DNA of 34,873 nt from JALZBN01 sp035525375 (GCA_035525375.1 DATLEI010000122.1:1-34873), one strand, 5' to 3'; numbered from the stretch's first letter, positions 19,360 to 27,262 are shown. Translations and numbers: made by a program. The notes: generated from the letters alone by a model not told the origin.

Positions 19360-19559
19360 CGCTGAAGCAAACGGGCCAACTCCGCAGGCAGCTCCGAAGG
19401 CCCGAGCCCCGGCTGGCGGTGAGCAATGCCCGCCAGCGTCACCCGGCAGGCTTCATCCGTCATCTCGATGGCCATTGCCAGTCGCTGCTCACCCGTCATC
19501 GCCCGGAAACTGGCCAGTTGAACCGCTCTCGCCTCCGGGGTGGTGTCGGCAGGACGCAC
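19356..19559 (-). CDS. Small partner protein of the nucleotidyltransferase
   Basis: About 67 residues from the GTG at 19559; an in-frame GTG at 19622 would give 88. The pattern DTTPEARAVQLASFRAMTGE followed by QRLAMAIEMTDEACRVTLAGIAHRQPG is the small helical protein commonly found directly upstream of AbiEii/DUF6036-like nucleotidyltransferases in actinobacteria. Its stop overlaps the TTG start of the broken partner. An antitoxin role would fit the pairing but is inference. With the partner frameshifted, the module is probably inactive. Confidence 0.55.
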   Translation of the reverse strand: MRPADTTPEARAVQLASFRAMTGEQRLAMAIEMTDEACRVTLAGIAHRQPGLGPSELPAELARLLQR

Positions 19560-19785
19560 CCATTCGAGAGTAGTCACCCAGTAGTTCTCGTGTGCTCGCG
19601 CGGCGGGGAGTCCTTCGGGCACTCGGGCACCTGGGAAATGGCCGAGAGCTTGGCGAGCGGCGTCCGTAGGTCACTGTCGTTTGCCATTGTGCTCCGATCT
19701 GGGCACGGCCTCGCAACGGACCTTCCGATGTGAGGGATCGGATTCTCTCCAAAATTGGCGCGCTGCGCTCATTCGATCCACAGCG

Positions 19786-21243
19786 CTAGAAGCGCAGGTC
19801 GTCATCCCCCCAGCGGGCCAAGAGAACGGTGGCGTCGTCCTGGAGGACACCGTCTTGATGGTCCAACACGGCCTGGGTAAGGCGGCGGACTGTCTCGGGG
19901 GGAGGATGGCCCGAGGCGGCCTCGCGCTCGAGGAAGTCCATCAACCGAGCATCGCCAAAGAAGCGCCCGGTGCTGTCCCGGGCCTCGGTGATCCCGTCGG
20001 TGTGCAGGACCAGCCAATCGCCGGGCTGCAGTATCTCTTGGGCGACGTCGCCACCGGTCATGACGCCGAAGGGCGCGCGGTGTCCTCCGCTCAGCCTCTT
20101 GACCACCTTGCCGGAACGGAGCACGACGGGTTGGGGATGGCCGGCAACGACGTACCGCAAGCGGCCAGTGGCCAGCTCGAGCTCCGCGATGACCCCGGTC
20201 ACGAAGGTGTCGTCGCCGAAGTGGTCACCGATCGTACGATCGATGGCGGCGGCCTGTTCAAGGAGGTCATGGCCCCCGCTTCGGGCGTTGCGGTAGGCGG
20301 CCAGGGTGGCGGCGGTCATCAGCCCAGCACTGAGCGTATGACCCACGGCGTCGAAAATGGCGAGCGTCGCGGTCTCTTCCGAGAGTCCGTAATCGAAGGC
20401 GTCACCTCCCACCTCGGAGCTGGGCTCGAGCATTCCGGCCAGCAAGAAGTTGTCGGCGCCGGCGGTCAGGGGCGGCAACAGCATCCAGACAAGCTCGGCC
20501 GCGATAGTACGAGGCTGTCGAAGGCGAACCTTGTCCAACGCATCGCCGTACTGGTTGGCCGCGGTGACCAGGTGGCCGAGGAGCAGGCCTATCCACCGGC
20601 ATTGATGCCAGAGGCCGGAATCGCGCGGATCAGCATTGTGGCCAAGGGTGATCTCGAGCACCCCCAGGCGTTCCTCGCCGTCCACGAGGGGCACCCAGAG
20701 GCGCGCGTCGGCTTCGGCTTCGGCTTGGCCCCACAGCATCTCGACCATACGGAATGCGCGCCCGGCGAGCGTCGTGTCCACCTCGAGCGACTCGCGGCCG
20801 GCGAGGTTGGGAGCGGACAAGGGCACGAGGCGCCGCTGGTCGTAGTCGATGAGGTAGACGACGACGCCGACTCCCAGCGCCTGCCCTGCCGCCGCAGCGA
20901 CCACAGGGAGCCGCTCGGGCGGGACGAGACGGGCGCCCTCGAGAATGTCCACCAGGGCGGCCAGCGGCCCGTGGTCGGGCTTCCCCTCGGAGACCGTGCG
21001 GCTGTACGGGACGCGTGGTCCGACGAGTTCGTCGAGGCGCTCGTTCACTGCGACGGCGACGAGGTCGCGCTGATTGTCGGGCAGTGCCAGGAGCCCCTCC
21101 AGGTACGCCTCGAGCTCAACCAGACCGACATCGCCGCCGAGGGCGAAGTAGCGAGTCCACAGCTGTTCGAGGGTCAGCTCAGTTCGGGAGTACGCCAGCA
21201 CGAGTGGACCTCGCTGGCTGTCGTCCTCCGTGCCCACGGACAC
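19786..21243 (-). CDS. GAF-domain PP2C (SpoIIE-type) phosphatase
   Basis: 485 residues. An N-terminal helical region (about 1-95) is followed by a GAF sensor domain (about 105-225) and a SpoIIE/RsbU-type PP2C phosphatase domain (about 245-480). Metal-site motifs are visible: EVGGDAFDYG, AIFDAVGHTLSAGLMTA, GDWLVLHTDGITEARD and DDATVLLARW. Enzymes of this kind dephosphorylate STAS anti-anti-sigma factors in partner-switch stress pathways. No kinase or STAS protein is adjacent. The GTG at 21243 lies 11 bp after the GAF-ANTAR stop, so the two form an operon. The sensed ligand is unknown. Confidence 0.92.
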   Translation of the reverse strand: MSVGTEDDSQRGPLVLAYSRTELTLEQLWTRYFALGGDVGLVELEAYLEGLLALPDNQRDLVAVAVNERLDELVGPRVPYSRTVSEGKPDHGPLAALVDILEGARLVPPERLPVVAAAAGQALGVGVVVYLIDYDQRRLVPLSAPNLAGRESLEVDTTLAGRAFRMVEMLWGQAEAEADARLWVPLVDGEERLGVLEITLGHNADPRDSGLWHQCRWIGLLLGHLVTAANQYGDALDKVRLRQPRTIAAELVWMLLPPLTAGADNFLLAGMLEPSSEVGGDAFDYGLSEETATLAIFDAVGHTLSAGLMTAATLAAYRNARSGGHDLLEQAAAIDRTIGDHFGDDTFVTGVIAELELATGRLRYVVAGHPQPVVLRSGKVVKRLSGGHRAPFGVMTGGDVAQEILQPGDWLVLHTDGITEARDSTGRFFGDARLMDFLEREAASGHPPPETVRRLTQAVLDHQDGVLQDDATVLLARWGDDDLRF

Positions 21244-21254
21244 GCCGTCCCGCC

Positions 21255-21977
21255 TCAGTGTCCCCTGCGGGCGGTCGACTCCACCAGCTGCTGGGCGATG
21301 TCTCGCACCTTCTGGTGCTGCCGCTGCGAGGTGCTCACGAGCATGACGAGCGCGGCGTCCTCGTCGATGCGCTCGCGGGCCATCAGGATCCCCTTCGCCG
21401 TCCCGATCACGTCGCGGCTTCGCATCGCGTCCCTGAGCCCCTCGCTGAGTCGGCCGGCGTTCTCTACCGACTGGACGTTGGCCAAAAGTATGGCGGCCTG
21501 CGCGGCAAACTTGCCTAGTACCTGGGTGCTCCGCTCGTCGAATGTGGCGGGCTGCGCGCCGTAGACCTTCATGGCGCCGAGCGCTGTATCAGCGGCGACG
21601 AGCGGGGCGCTGAGCGCTGAGCGCATGCCGAGGCCATACGCTGCCGCGCACCACCGTGGCCAGCGGTGCTCGGTCGCGGTGTCGTCCACCCGTACTGCCG
21701 TGCGATGCATCCAAGCGTCGAGGCACGGCCCCTCGTCGAGCTCGTACTGCAGATCGTCGGCTTTCTCGACGATCGCATCCGAGGCCCCGGCCGTGGTCCT
21801 GCGGCCCCGCGGGTCGGTGAGGGTCACCCCGCTGCCGACGCTGCCCGGGATGGTGTCCTTAGCCAGCGACGTGACCAACCCCAGGGCAGTGGCCACCGTC
21901 TCTTGGGAGAGCAGGAAGCCGGACATACGCGCGAACACGGCCGACAGCTCGTCTGCCAGCGGTAGCTCGCCATCCAC
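21255..21977 (-). CDS. GAF-ANTAR regulator (first of three)
   Basis: 240 residues from the GTG at 21977; an open extension to 22085 adds a non-conserved basic region. The GAF domain spans about 15-165 (ALGLVTSLAKDTIPGSVGSGVTL, DEGPCLDAW, GMRSALSAPL, LGAMKVYG). A C-terminal ANTAR three-helix domain follows, with RDVIGTAKGILMARERIDEDAA and the ending VRDIAQQLVES. ANTAR domains bind paired hexaloop RNA hairpins and prevent transcription termination. It is co-transcribed with the PP2C phosphatase downstream, suggesting that the same signal feeds both outputs. Confidence 0.9.
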   Translation of the reverse strand: MDGELPLADELSAVFARMSGFLLSQETVATALGLVTSLAKDTIPGSVGSGVTLTDPRGRRTTAGASDAIVEKADDLQYELDEGPCLDAWMHRTAVRVDDTATEHRWPRWCAAAYGLGMRSALSAPLVAADTALGAMKVYGAQPATFDERSTQVLGKFAAQAAILLANVQSVENAGRLSEGLRDAMRSRDVIGTAKGILMARERIDEDAALVMLVSTSQRQHQKVRDIAQQLVESTARRGH

Positions 21978-22173
21978 CGCGGCCCCCGCACCTTGTCGGT
22001 TCACCCATCTGCTCCCGGTCGCTGTCCACTTGGACGCTGCCGGGGTCTGGGGCAACGGACTACGTGCCAACCATGGGCCGCTCAAGGATCACAGGGAGGC
22101 GCCCAAAGTATAGCTCTTGCATCGCGAAGGCTCGGCGACGACCGATGAAGCGCCCTGAGTACCGCCGACGCCG

Positions 22174-22205
22174 CAGCGCCCCTCCGGACTACCGGAGGGG
22201 CGCTG
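22174..22205 (-). terminator. Strong hairpin terminator
   Basis: CAGCGCCCCTCCGG pairs perfectly with CCGGAGGGGCGCTG (14-bp stem) around an ACTA loop. It lies 51 bp beyond the stop of the small WGxxGxxG-like gene and about 200 bp upstream of the GAF-ANTAR start, so it should isolate the two minus-strand units. No T-tract follows. Confidence 0.7.
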
Positions 22206-22256
22206 GGCCTGAGTCAGCATCGTTGAGTGCTTCGCCGCGCTTCACGGCACCATGCC

Positions 22257-22493
22257 CTACCGGGTGGTGGCGGCGTTCCGGTTGTCATGCTGGCGGTCAC
22301 GCTTGAGCAGCCCGGCGAGACCGACAAGGCCCAAAAGGCCGGCCAAACCGTACTTGCCGCTGTCGTCGCTCTTACTCTCCTGGGTGGTCGACTGAGCGGT
22401 CGGGGTGCCAGGGTCGGTCTGCGCTCCGGCGGTGGTGGCGACGCCCATGCTCAAGAGGACTGCCAAGCATGCCGTTCCGATTGCCTTCTTCAT
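22257..22493 (-). CDS. Small secreted/membrane protein, WGxxGxxG-like C-terminus
   Basis: 78 residues. A clear signal peptide (MKKAIGTACLAVLLSMGVATTAGAQ) is followed by a Thr/Ser/Gln/Asp-rich spacer. The motif KYGLAGLLGLVGLAGLLKRD then resembles the WGxxGxxG-anchor class: a Gly/Leu-rich hydrophobic segment followed by basic residues. The leading Trp is replaced by Tyr. The mature protein would be a short exposed linker held by a C-terminal membrane segment. ATG start with GGAG six bases upstream. Function unknown; such proteins are often abundant and found without obvious partners. Confidence 0.75.
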   Translation of the reverse strand: MKKAIGTACLAVLLSMGVATTAGAQTDPGTPTAQSTTQESKSDDSGKYGLAGLLGLVGLAGLLKRDRQHDNRNAATTR

Positions 22494-22940
22494 TTCGTTC
22501 TCCTGTTCGTGGATGCAGAGTGTCTGCGGTATTTGGTCCCGCCCGCGAACCGTCAGATCTGAAACATTCGGGACGTAGCGACCTGATGGCGCTCCGTCCG
22601 ACGTCTAGTTCGTCGCGGCCCGCTCGTCGCCAGGGTCCGGGGCAACGAATGCGGCGGCAGGTTCCTTCCCGGTCGCCGGCGACCCAAACACGTTGAGCAC
22701 AAGACTTGCTGCATTTCCCGAGGTCAGCGGTCACCGGCGGCCTCGGGTTCCCGAGCAACTAGGGTGGATCTCGCTTGGGCGATTTGCCCGGGCATGGGCT
22801 GAAGTGCCGGCCCGCTGATGATGCCCCAGACCTCGGCAGCGCTTTTCGACTCTCGAAGACAAGGGGCTCCAGATGGCCACACGAAGCACGCCGTTCCCGG
22901 CCGGGGCGGATTGCCCCAGCCCCCCGATGCGACTCGGGCG
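22494..22940. other. 447-bp intergenic region
   Basis: This gap holds the leaders of the divergent WGxxGxxG-like gene (minus) and the second GAF-ANTAR gene (plus). Open frames crossing it are shadows or unconserved extensions. A short hairpin CTCGGG/CCCGAG is visible around 22742-22755. I could not identify a convincing promoter or a paired-hexaloop ANTAR target by eye. Confidence 0.4.
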
Positions 22941-23639
22941 ATGAGCAGCGAGCGGCGCCTGCGAATCCTGGTCGAGCTCGGCGGCAGCCACATCACGACC
23001 TCTCGGCTGTGCGAGGTGAGCCAGCGCATCCTCGGTGTCACCAGCGCTGGCATCGTGCTCTACACCGATGAAATTCCCCTCGGCTCGGCGTGCACGACTT
23101 CCCCCGTCGCCGAAGCAGTCGAGAACCTGCAGCACGCCCTGGGGGAAGGCCCGTGCGTCGACGCCTACCGCCACGACCGGCCCGTCCTCGAGCCCGACCT
23201 GGCCAACCCGGCCGCCCCTCGGTGGCCGGCGTTCACCGCCCCTGCGCTCGACACAGGAGCGCGAGCGATCTTCGCCTTTCCGGTCGGTGTGGGCTCGGCA
23301 CGTCTCGGGGCCCTCAGCCTCTGTGTCGATCGGCCCGGGACCCTTACCGACGACCAGCACGCGGATGCGCTTGTCATGGCCACCGTCGCCGCCGAGTCGC
23401 TGCTGATCATGCAGGCCGGGGGGTCGCCAGGCGCCCTGGCCGTCGAGCTCGAAGCGAACTCGAACTTCCACTACGTGGTGCATCAGGCGGCGGGAATGCT
23501 CTCGGCCCAGCTCGAGGTCAGTGTGCGCGAGGCCCTCGTCCGGCTGCGGGCCCACTCCTTCGCCATCGAGTGGCCGCTTGCCGCCGTCGCTGCCGACGTC
23601 GTCGGTCGCCGTCTGCGCCTTAGCGACGACGCCGGGTAG
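22941..23639 (+). CDS. GAF-ANTAR regulator (second)
   Basis: 232 residues from the ATG at 22941, where conserved sequence begins (MSSERRLRILVEL); the open frame extends upstream to 22818 without similarity. The GAF domain covers about 5-165 (RILGVTSAGIVLY, LGEGPCVDAYRHDRPV, GARAIFAFPVGVGSARLGALSL). The C-terminal region VVHQAAGMLSAQLEVSVREALVRLRAHSFA is a diverged ANTAR domain, keeping the A-x-G-M-L core. The ordinary role would be ligand- or redox-controlled antitermination. Sixty bp upstream of the third GAF-ANTAR gene on the same strand, so probably co-transcribed. Confidence 0.85.
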   Translation: MSSERRLRILVELGGSHITTSRLCEVSQRILGVTSAGIVLYTDEIPLGSACTTSPVAEAVENLQHALGEGPCVDAYRHDRPVLEPDLANPAAPRWPAFTAPALDTGARAIFAFPVGVGSARLGALSLCVDRPGTLTDDQHADALVMATVAAESLLIMQAGGSPGALAVELEANSNFHYVVHQAAGMLSAQLEVSVREALVRLRAHSFAIEWPLAAVAADVVGRRLRLSDDAG

Positions 23640-23699
23640 GGCCTGGCCGCCTACGATGGGCGCGGATCCTCCAGAAGAGGGGGCGCCGGGGAGGACGCG

Positions 23700-24416
23700 A
23701 TGTCGCGAGAAGCGCTGCTGGCACAGACCTTCGTCGAGCTGGCCGACAGCCTCGTCGACGACTTCGACGTGGTGGACCTGATGTGTCTGCTCGCAGACCG
23801 TTGCGCCGAGATGACTGACGCAGCCGCGGTCGGGCTCATGCTTGCCTCCCCCGACGGGGAGCTGCGGGTGCTGGCTTCCTCCAGCGAGGCCATGCGGCTG
23901 CTGGAGGTCTTCGAGGCCGAGTCCGATCAAGGGCCCTGTGTCGACTGTTATCGCAGTGGGGGCCCGATAGTCGGCCGAGATCTCACCGCTGCGGACAGCC
24001 CCTGGCCGGACTTCGCGCCACGCGCCGTCGCCGCGGGTTTTCTCTCCGTACAAGCGGTCCCGATGCGCCTGCGAGGCCGCACGATCGGCGCCATGAACAT
24101 GTACCGGCGCGAGCGAGGTCCGATGCCCGACATCGATGTGGTGGCCGCGCAAGCACTGGCCGACGTGTCGACGATCGCAATCCTGCAGCACCGCTCCGCG
24201 CTGGGCGCCCAGGCTCTGAACGAACAGCTGCACCATGCGCTCAGCGCCAGGGTGGTGATCGAGCAGGCAAAGGGGGTGGTCGCCGAGCGCACCGGCCTGG
24301 ACATGGAGCAGTCCTTTGCCCGCCTCCGCCGCCACGCCCGCAACCACGGCCTGCGCCTCACCGACGTGGCCCAGGACGTCACGACAAAGGCCGTTCCCGT
24401 CGCCTCGCTCGATTAG
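23700..24416 (+). CDS. GAF-ANTAR regulator (third)
   Basis: 238 residues. The GAF domain (about 5-165) contains CAEMTDAAAVGLML, ESDQGPCVDCYRSGGPI and FLSVQAVPMRLRGRTIGAMNMY. The ANTAR domain (about 180-232) has ARVVIEQAKGVVAERTGLDMEQ and the helix TDVAQDVTTKAV, closer to the consensus than the second copy. The ATG start is preceded by GGGGAGG six bases away. A DQGPCVDC cysteine pair in the GAF domain could make it redox- or metal-responsive, which is inference. Together with the other two copies and the PP2C enzyme it forms a dense signalling cluster. Confidence 0.92.
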   Translation: MSREALLAQTFVELADSLVDDFDVVDLMCLLADRCAEMTDAAAVGLMLASPDGELRVLASSSEAMRLLEVFEAESDQGPCVDCYRSGGPIVGRDLTAADSPWPDFAPRAVAAGFLSVQAVPMRLRGRTIGAMNMYRRERGPMPDIDVVAAQALADVSTIAILQHRSALGAQALNEQLHHALSARVVIEQAKGVVAERTGLDMEQSFARLRRHARNHGLRLTDVAQDVTTKAVPVASLD

Positions 24417-24528
24417 TAGCGAGCTAGGGCTCCAGGGATCGGCGCCACTAACGTGAGCACCATCGGGCGGCGTGCCCTCCTGTGTCAGGCGAGCGGGTTT
24501 CCCGACCAGCGCCGCCGGGAATCTCTGA

Positions 24529-25554
24529 GTCATCCCTAGCCCTACGCTTCCGCGCCCGCGCGGGCCTCTATCCGGCGCCCTGATCGGCCGCCTGACCGAC
24601 GGTCGCGCCCTGCCTCCCGACCCGCGGGTGGACGAACCCAACGGCGACGACGCCCAGCTGGCCCTCTACGTCGCGTACGAGCTGCACTACCGCTCCTTCG
24701 CAGGCGTGGACGACGACCTCGAGTGGGATACTGACGTCCTCCGCTTTCGCCGCCAGCTGGAACGGCCGTTTCTCGCCGCCCTGCGCTCCGAAACGGCCGC
24801 CAGCGGGGACGTGGGCATCGACGCCGCGATCGACGCTCTTCTCCTCGAGCCGCCGGACGCCGACGGCGCCGGCCTGTCCCACTTCCTTCTGCGGGAGGGC
24901 GAGCGCTGGCAGCTGCAGGAGTACGTCGCCCACCGCTCGCTGTACCACCTCAAGGAGGCGGATCCCCAGGCGTGGGCCATCCCCCGCCTCGACGGCCAGG
25001 CGAAGTCGTCCTTCGTGGCCGTGGCGCACGATGAATACGGGGCCGGCCACGGCGATCGCCTCCACGCCCGCCTGTTCGCCCGCATGATGGCCGCTCTCGA
25101 CCTCGACCCGTCCTACGGCGCCTACCTCGATATGGCGCCGGCCGTCACCCTCGTCACGGTCAACGCCATGTCACTTTTCGGCCTTCACCGATCACTCCGC
25201 GGCGCCCTCATCGGCCAGTTCGCAGCCGTGGAGATCACCTCCTCGCCCGGTTCGGCGCGTCTTGTGCGGGCCGTTGAACGGATCAACGGGGGCGACCCCG
25301 AAGGTCGTGCGTTCTACGACGAGCACGTCGAGGCCGACGCAGTGCACGAGCAAGTAGTGCGCAAGGGCGTCATCGCCAGCCTGCTGGCAGACGAGCCCGC
25401 CCTCGCCGCCGACATCGTGTTCGGCATCCAGGTCGACGCCCTCCTCAACGACCGGCTGACCGCCCACCTTCTGCGGGCCTGGCAAACCGGTCAGTCGTCG
25501 TTACGGGATCCGGGACTCGACCGTTCCCGGTGGCTCGTGTCGCAGAACGGGTAG
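24529..25554 (+). CDS. Iron-containing redox enzyme, haem-oxygenase-like fold
   Basis: The first legal start is GTG at 24628 (308 residues), but the frame is open from 24529 and the extra residues (TLPRPRGPLSGALIGRL) look like the N-terminus I associate with this family, so I give the whole open region. Features of the haem-oxygenase-like diiron family are LYVAYELHYRSF, LQEYVAHRSLYHLKEADPQ, and VAVAHDEYGAGHGDRLHARLF, where His and Glu residues would bind iron. Members carry out oxidative chemistry on amino-acid- or fatty-acid-derived substrates; the substrate here is unknown. It converges on and overlaps the CDGSH gene by 64 bp. The neighbouring CDGSH and methyltransferase genes recur near this family in actinobacteria, to my knowledge. 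Confidence 0.82.
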   Translation, partial: VIPSPTLPRPRGPLSGALIGRLTDGRALPPDPRVDEPNGDDAQLALYVAYELHYRSFAGVDDDLEWDTDVLRFRRQLERPFLAALRSETAASGDVGIDAAIDALLLEPPDADGAGLSHFLLREGERWQLQEYVAHRSLYHLKEADPQAWAIPRLDGQAKSSFVAVAHDEYGAGHGDRLHARLFARMMAALDLDPSYGAYLDMAPAVTLVTVNAMSLFGLHRSLRGALIGQFAAVEITSSPGSARLVRAVERINGGDPEGRAFYDEHVEADAVHEQVVRKGVIASLLADEPALAADIVFGIQVDALLNDRLTAHLLRAWQTGQSSLRDPGLDRSRWLVSQNG

Positions 25555-25685
25555 CGCCGGCTCCGCCCGCACCTGCAGATCGCCACGACTGGACGGTCCG
25601 ACTGCACTCGTGTCCCGTCGGGCAAGGTGAGATCGACCGGTCCGTCTACCAGTCGGGGCTCAGCGCCCTCACGCCGCCTGGCCAC
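25491..25685 (-). CDS. CDGSH-type iron-sulfur protein
   Basis: 64 residues. CRCGRSRRYPFCDTSH matches C-x-C-x2-S-x3-P-x-C-D-x-S-H: Cys37, Cys39, Cys48 and His52 should bind a 2Fe-2S cluster, with Thr in place of the usual Gly. These small proteins act in electron or cluster transfer. GTG start inside the end of the methyltransferase gene (17-bp overlap), so the two are co-translated. The 3' end overlaps the 3' end of the convergent redox-enzyme gene by 64 bp. It may supply electrons to that enzyme; this is inference. Confidence 0.85.
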   Translation of the reverse strand: MARRREGAEPRLVDGPVDLTLPDGTRVQSDRPVVAICRCGRSRRYPFCDTSHRERSSPGSRNDD

Positions 25686-26412
25686 GCAGCACCACCAGTT
25701 CCTCGTGCCGCTGCCCTGGCGCGATCAGCCCCTGCGCCTCCAGCAGCCCGATCCGCGCGTTCATCACCGGTCCGAACGGCTCAGTACGGCGGGCCACAAC
25801 CGACACGGCCAACCCCGCTTCCTCCAGCCGCCGCACGGTCAGCTCAACGCCGCACAGCGCCGAAAAGACCATGAGAAGCACGCCACCGGGGGCGAGGTGC
25901 GCCGGGGCCTCTCGACACAAGCGCTCGAGGACGGCTCGTCCGTCCACCCCCGCGTCCCAGGATCGAGCGGCCCCCCCGAGCGGGACGCACCGCTCGGCCG
26001 CAGGCACGTACGGGGGATTGGCGAGAATCACGTCGAAAAGTTCGCCCTTTACCGGCCCGAAGAGGTCGCCACGCCGCACGCGCACAGGCAGGCCTCGCAT
26101 TCGGGCGTTGAGCCACGACGAGGCGACGGCGCGTCGAGAAATGTCGCCGGCGGTGACCGAATCTGCGCCGAGCCGGGCTGCAGCGACCGCTAGCGCACCG
26201 CTGCCGGCGCACACCTCCAGCACCCGGCCGCCGACCACCGCCGGCTCACGCTCGAGCGCGTCCGCGAGCAACCACGTGTCGTTTTGGGCGCGATACACCG
26301 ACGGAGCACGGAGCAGGAACACTCTGGCGTCAGCGGTCCTAGGAGGGGCCACGGTCGCGGCGCCGCTTCCACGATCACCGCCCAACAGATCGCCAAACGC
26401 TTCGGGTTGCAC
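25669..26412 (-). CDS. HemK2/MTQ2-like N5-glutamine methyltransferase family protein
   Basis: 247 residues. A class I SAM-dependent methyltransferase: motif I LEVCAGSGALAVAAAR (66-80), acidic motif II AGDISRRAV, then ILANPPYVP with NPPY at 132-135, the signature of enzymes that methylate Gln or Asn side-chain nitrogens. The N-terminal PSVYRAQNDTWLL is typical of the HemK2 subgroup, not of the PrmC release-factor enzyme, which has an extra N-terminal domain. GTG at 26412 is the longest start; GTG at 26322 gives a better fit to the usual family start. Substrate unknown. Confidence 0.85.
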   Translation of the reverse strand: MQPEAFGDLLGGDRGSGAATVAPPRTADARVFLLRAPSVYRAQNDTWLLADALEREPAVVGGRVLEVCAGSGALAVAAARLGADSVTAGDISRRAVASSWLNARMRGLPVRVRRGDLFGPVKGELFDVILANPPYVPAAERCVPLGGAARSWDAGVDGRAVLERLCREAPAHLAPGGVLLMVFSALCGVELTVRRLEEAGLAVSVVARRTEPFGPVMNARIGLLEAQGLIAPGQRHEELVVLRGQAA

Positions 26413-26548
26413 CTGACATCTCTACCAAATGCCGAGGAAGGCAAACCCCCAACCGATGTCAGAAATCTGCGTGTCGAACCGCGTAGGGAAGCGGCAAGCG
26501 GATGTCGCATCTCTCGCTTCGGCTCAGCCACCAATTCGCAACGCAGAG

Positions 26549-27178
26549 CTAAGGTCGGCTGCGGCGCTGCGATTCCGTGCCGAAGGAGAGCGCCCCGCGG
26601 TGGTCCCAGGATCCGTGGTCGGTCGTGGACCGCCAGGTTGCAGTCTGGTCGAGTGCCCAGCGCGCCCACGCTGCGATCGACCGCTCATTGTCGAAGTGGA
26701 AGCGGAGGCCGAGCGAGTTGAGGTGGGCCCGAGCGGGAAAGGCCACCTCGCTGCCGGCAAGTTCATCGGCCTTCGCCTGAAGCTCGGCTAGCCGGGCCTC
26801 GGCCGTCCCGGCGATCGAGGTGAGCGTGGCCCGGAGCTGTTCCAATGTGCCGGCATCGGCGAAGAAGACCTTGATCATTCCCTCGAACTCCAGCGTTGGC
26901 GGCTCCGGCGCCTGGTCGAGCCACTGGCGCAGCGCCTCACGTCCCTTCGGCGTCACGCTGTAGACCGTGCGGGGTCGAGCCCCCGTCATCTCCCGCTCGC
27001 TGCTGGCGAGGCCTTCCTCCACTAGCCGCTTGGGCTCGTCGTACAGCTTCCGCTCGGCGCGCGGCCAGAACCAGCCGAGGGACCGTTGGACCTGTTTGGC
27101 GAGTTCATAGGTAGTCCACGACCGGAGGGACAGCAGCCCGAGTATGGCGTGGGCCGTGGTCGTTCTAGGTGAGGACAC
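26549..27178 (-). CDS. PadR-family transcriptional regulator
   Basis: 209 residues. The N-terminal winged helix has AILGLLSLRSWTTYELAKQVQRSLGWFWPRAERKLYDEPKRLVEEGLA and a wing RPRTVYSVTPKGREAL, all typical of PadR. The C-terminal half (about 95-190) is helical and charged, as in the Vir_act_alpha_C dimerisation domain. GTG start without a clear Shine-Dalgarno sequence. It is divergent from the cupin gene across an 84-bp gap that contains a promoter with an inverted repeat, so it probably controls the cupin gene and itself. The inducer is unknown. Confidence 0.92.
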   Translation of the reverse strand: MSSPRTTTAHAILGLLSLRSWTTYELAKQVQRSLGWFWPRAERKLYDEPKRLVEEGLASSEREMTGARPRTVYSVTPKGREALRQWLDQAPEPPTLEFEGMIKVFFADAGTLEQLRATLTSIAGTAEARLAELQAKADELAGSEVAFPARAHLNSLGLRFHFDNERSIAAWARWALDQTATWRSTTDHGSWDHRGALSFGTESQRRSRP

Positions 27179-27187
27179 AAGAAGAGC

Positions 27188-27216
27188 TTGACATGCTGCC
27201 TTTGGCAGTGTCTACT
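27188..27216 (+). promoter_or_regulatory. Cupin promoter with internal inverted repeat
   Basis: TTGACA (27188-27193), 17-bp spacer, TCTACT (27211-27216): a consensus -35 with a moderate -10. The spacer contains CTGCC-TTT-GGCAG (27196-27208), a plausible PadR operator between the promoter elements. Confidence 0.6.
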
Positions 27217-27262
27217 ACCAACCACATGCTGCAAAGGACAGCATCGACGAAAGGACGGAACT

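Noticed and set aside
19681..21564. 627-residue plus-strand open frame antisense to the PP2C phosphatase
   Set aside because: Shadow of the phosphatase gene in GC-rich DNA; no domain or start signal.
22731..24641. 636-residue minus-strand open frame antisense to two GAF-ANTAR genes
   Set aside because: High-GC antisense shadow: the plus-strand genes have clear domains, ribosome-binding sites and sensible lengths; the antisense translation is Arg/Gly/His-rich without any motif.
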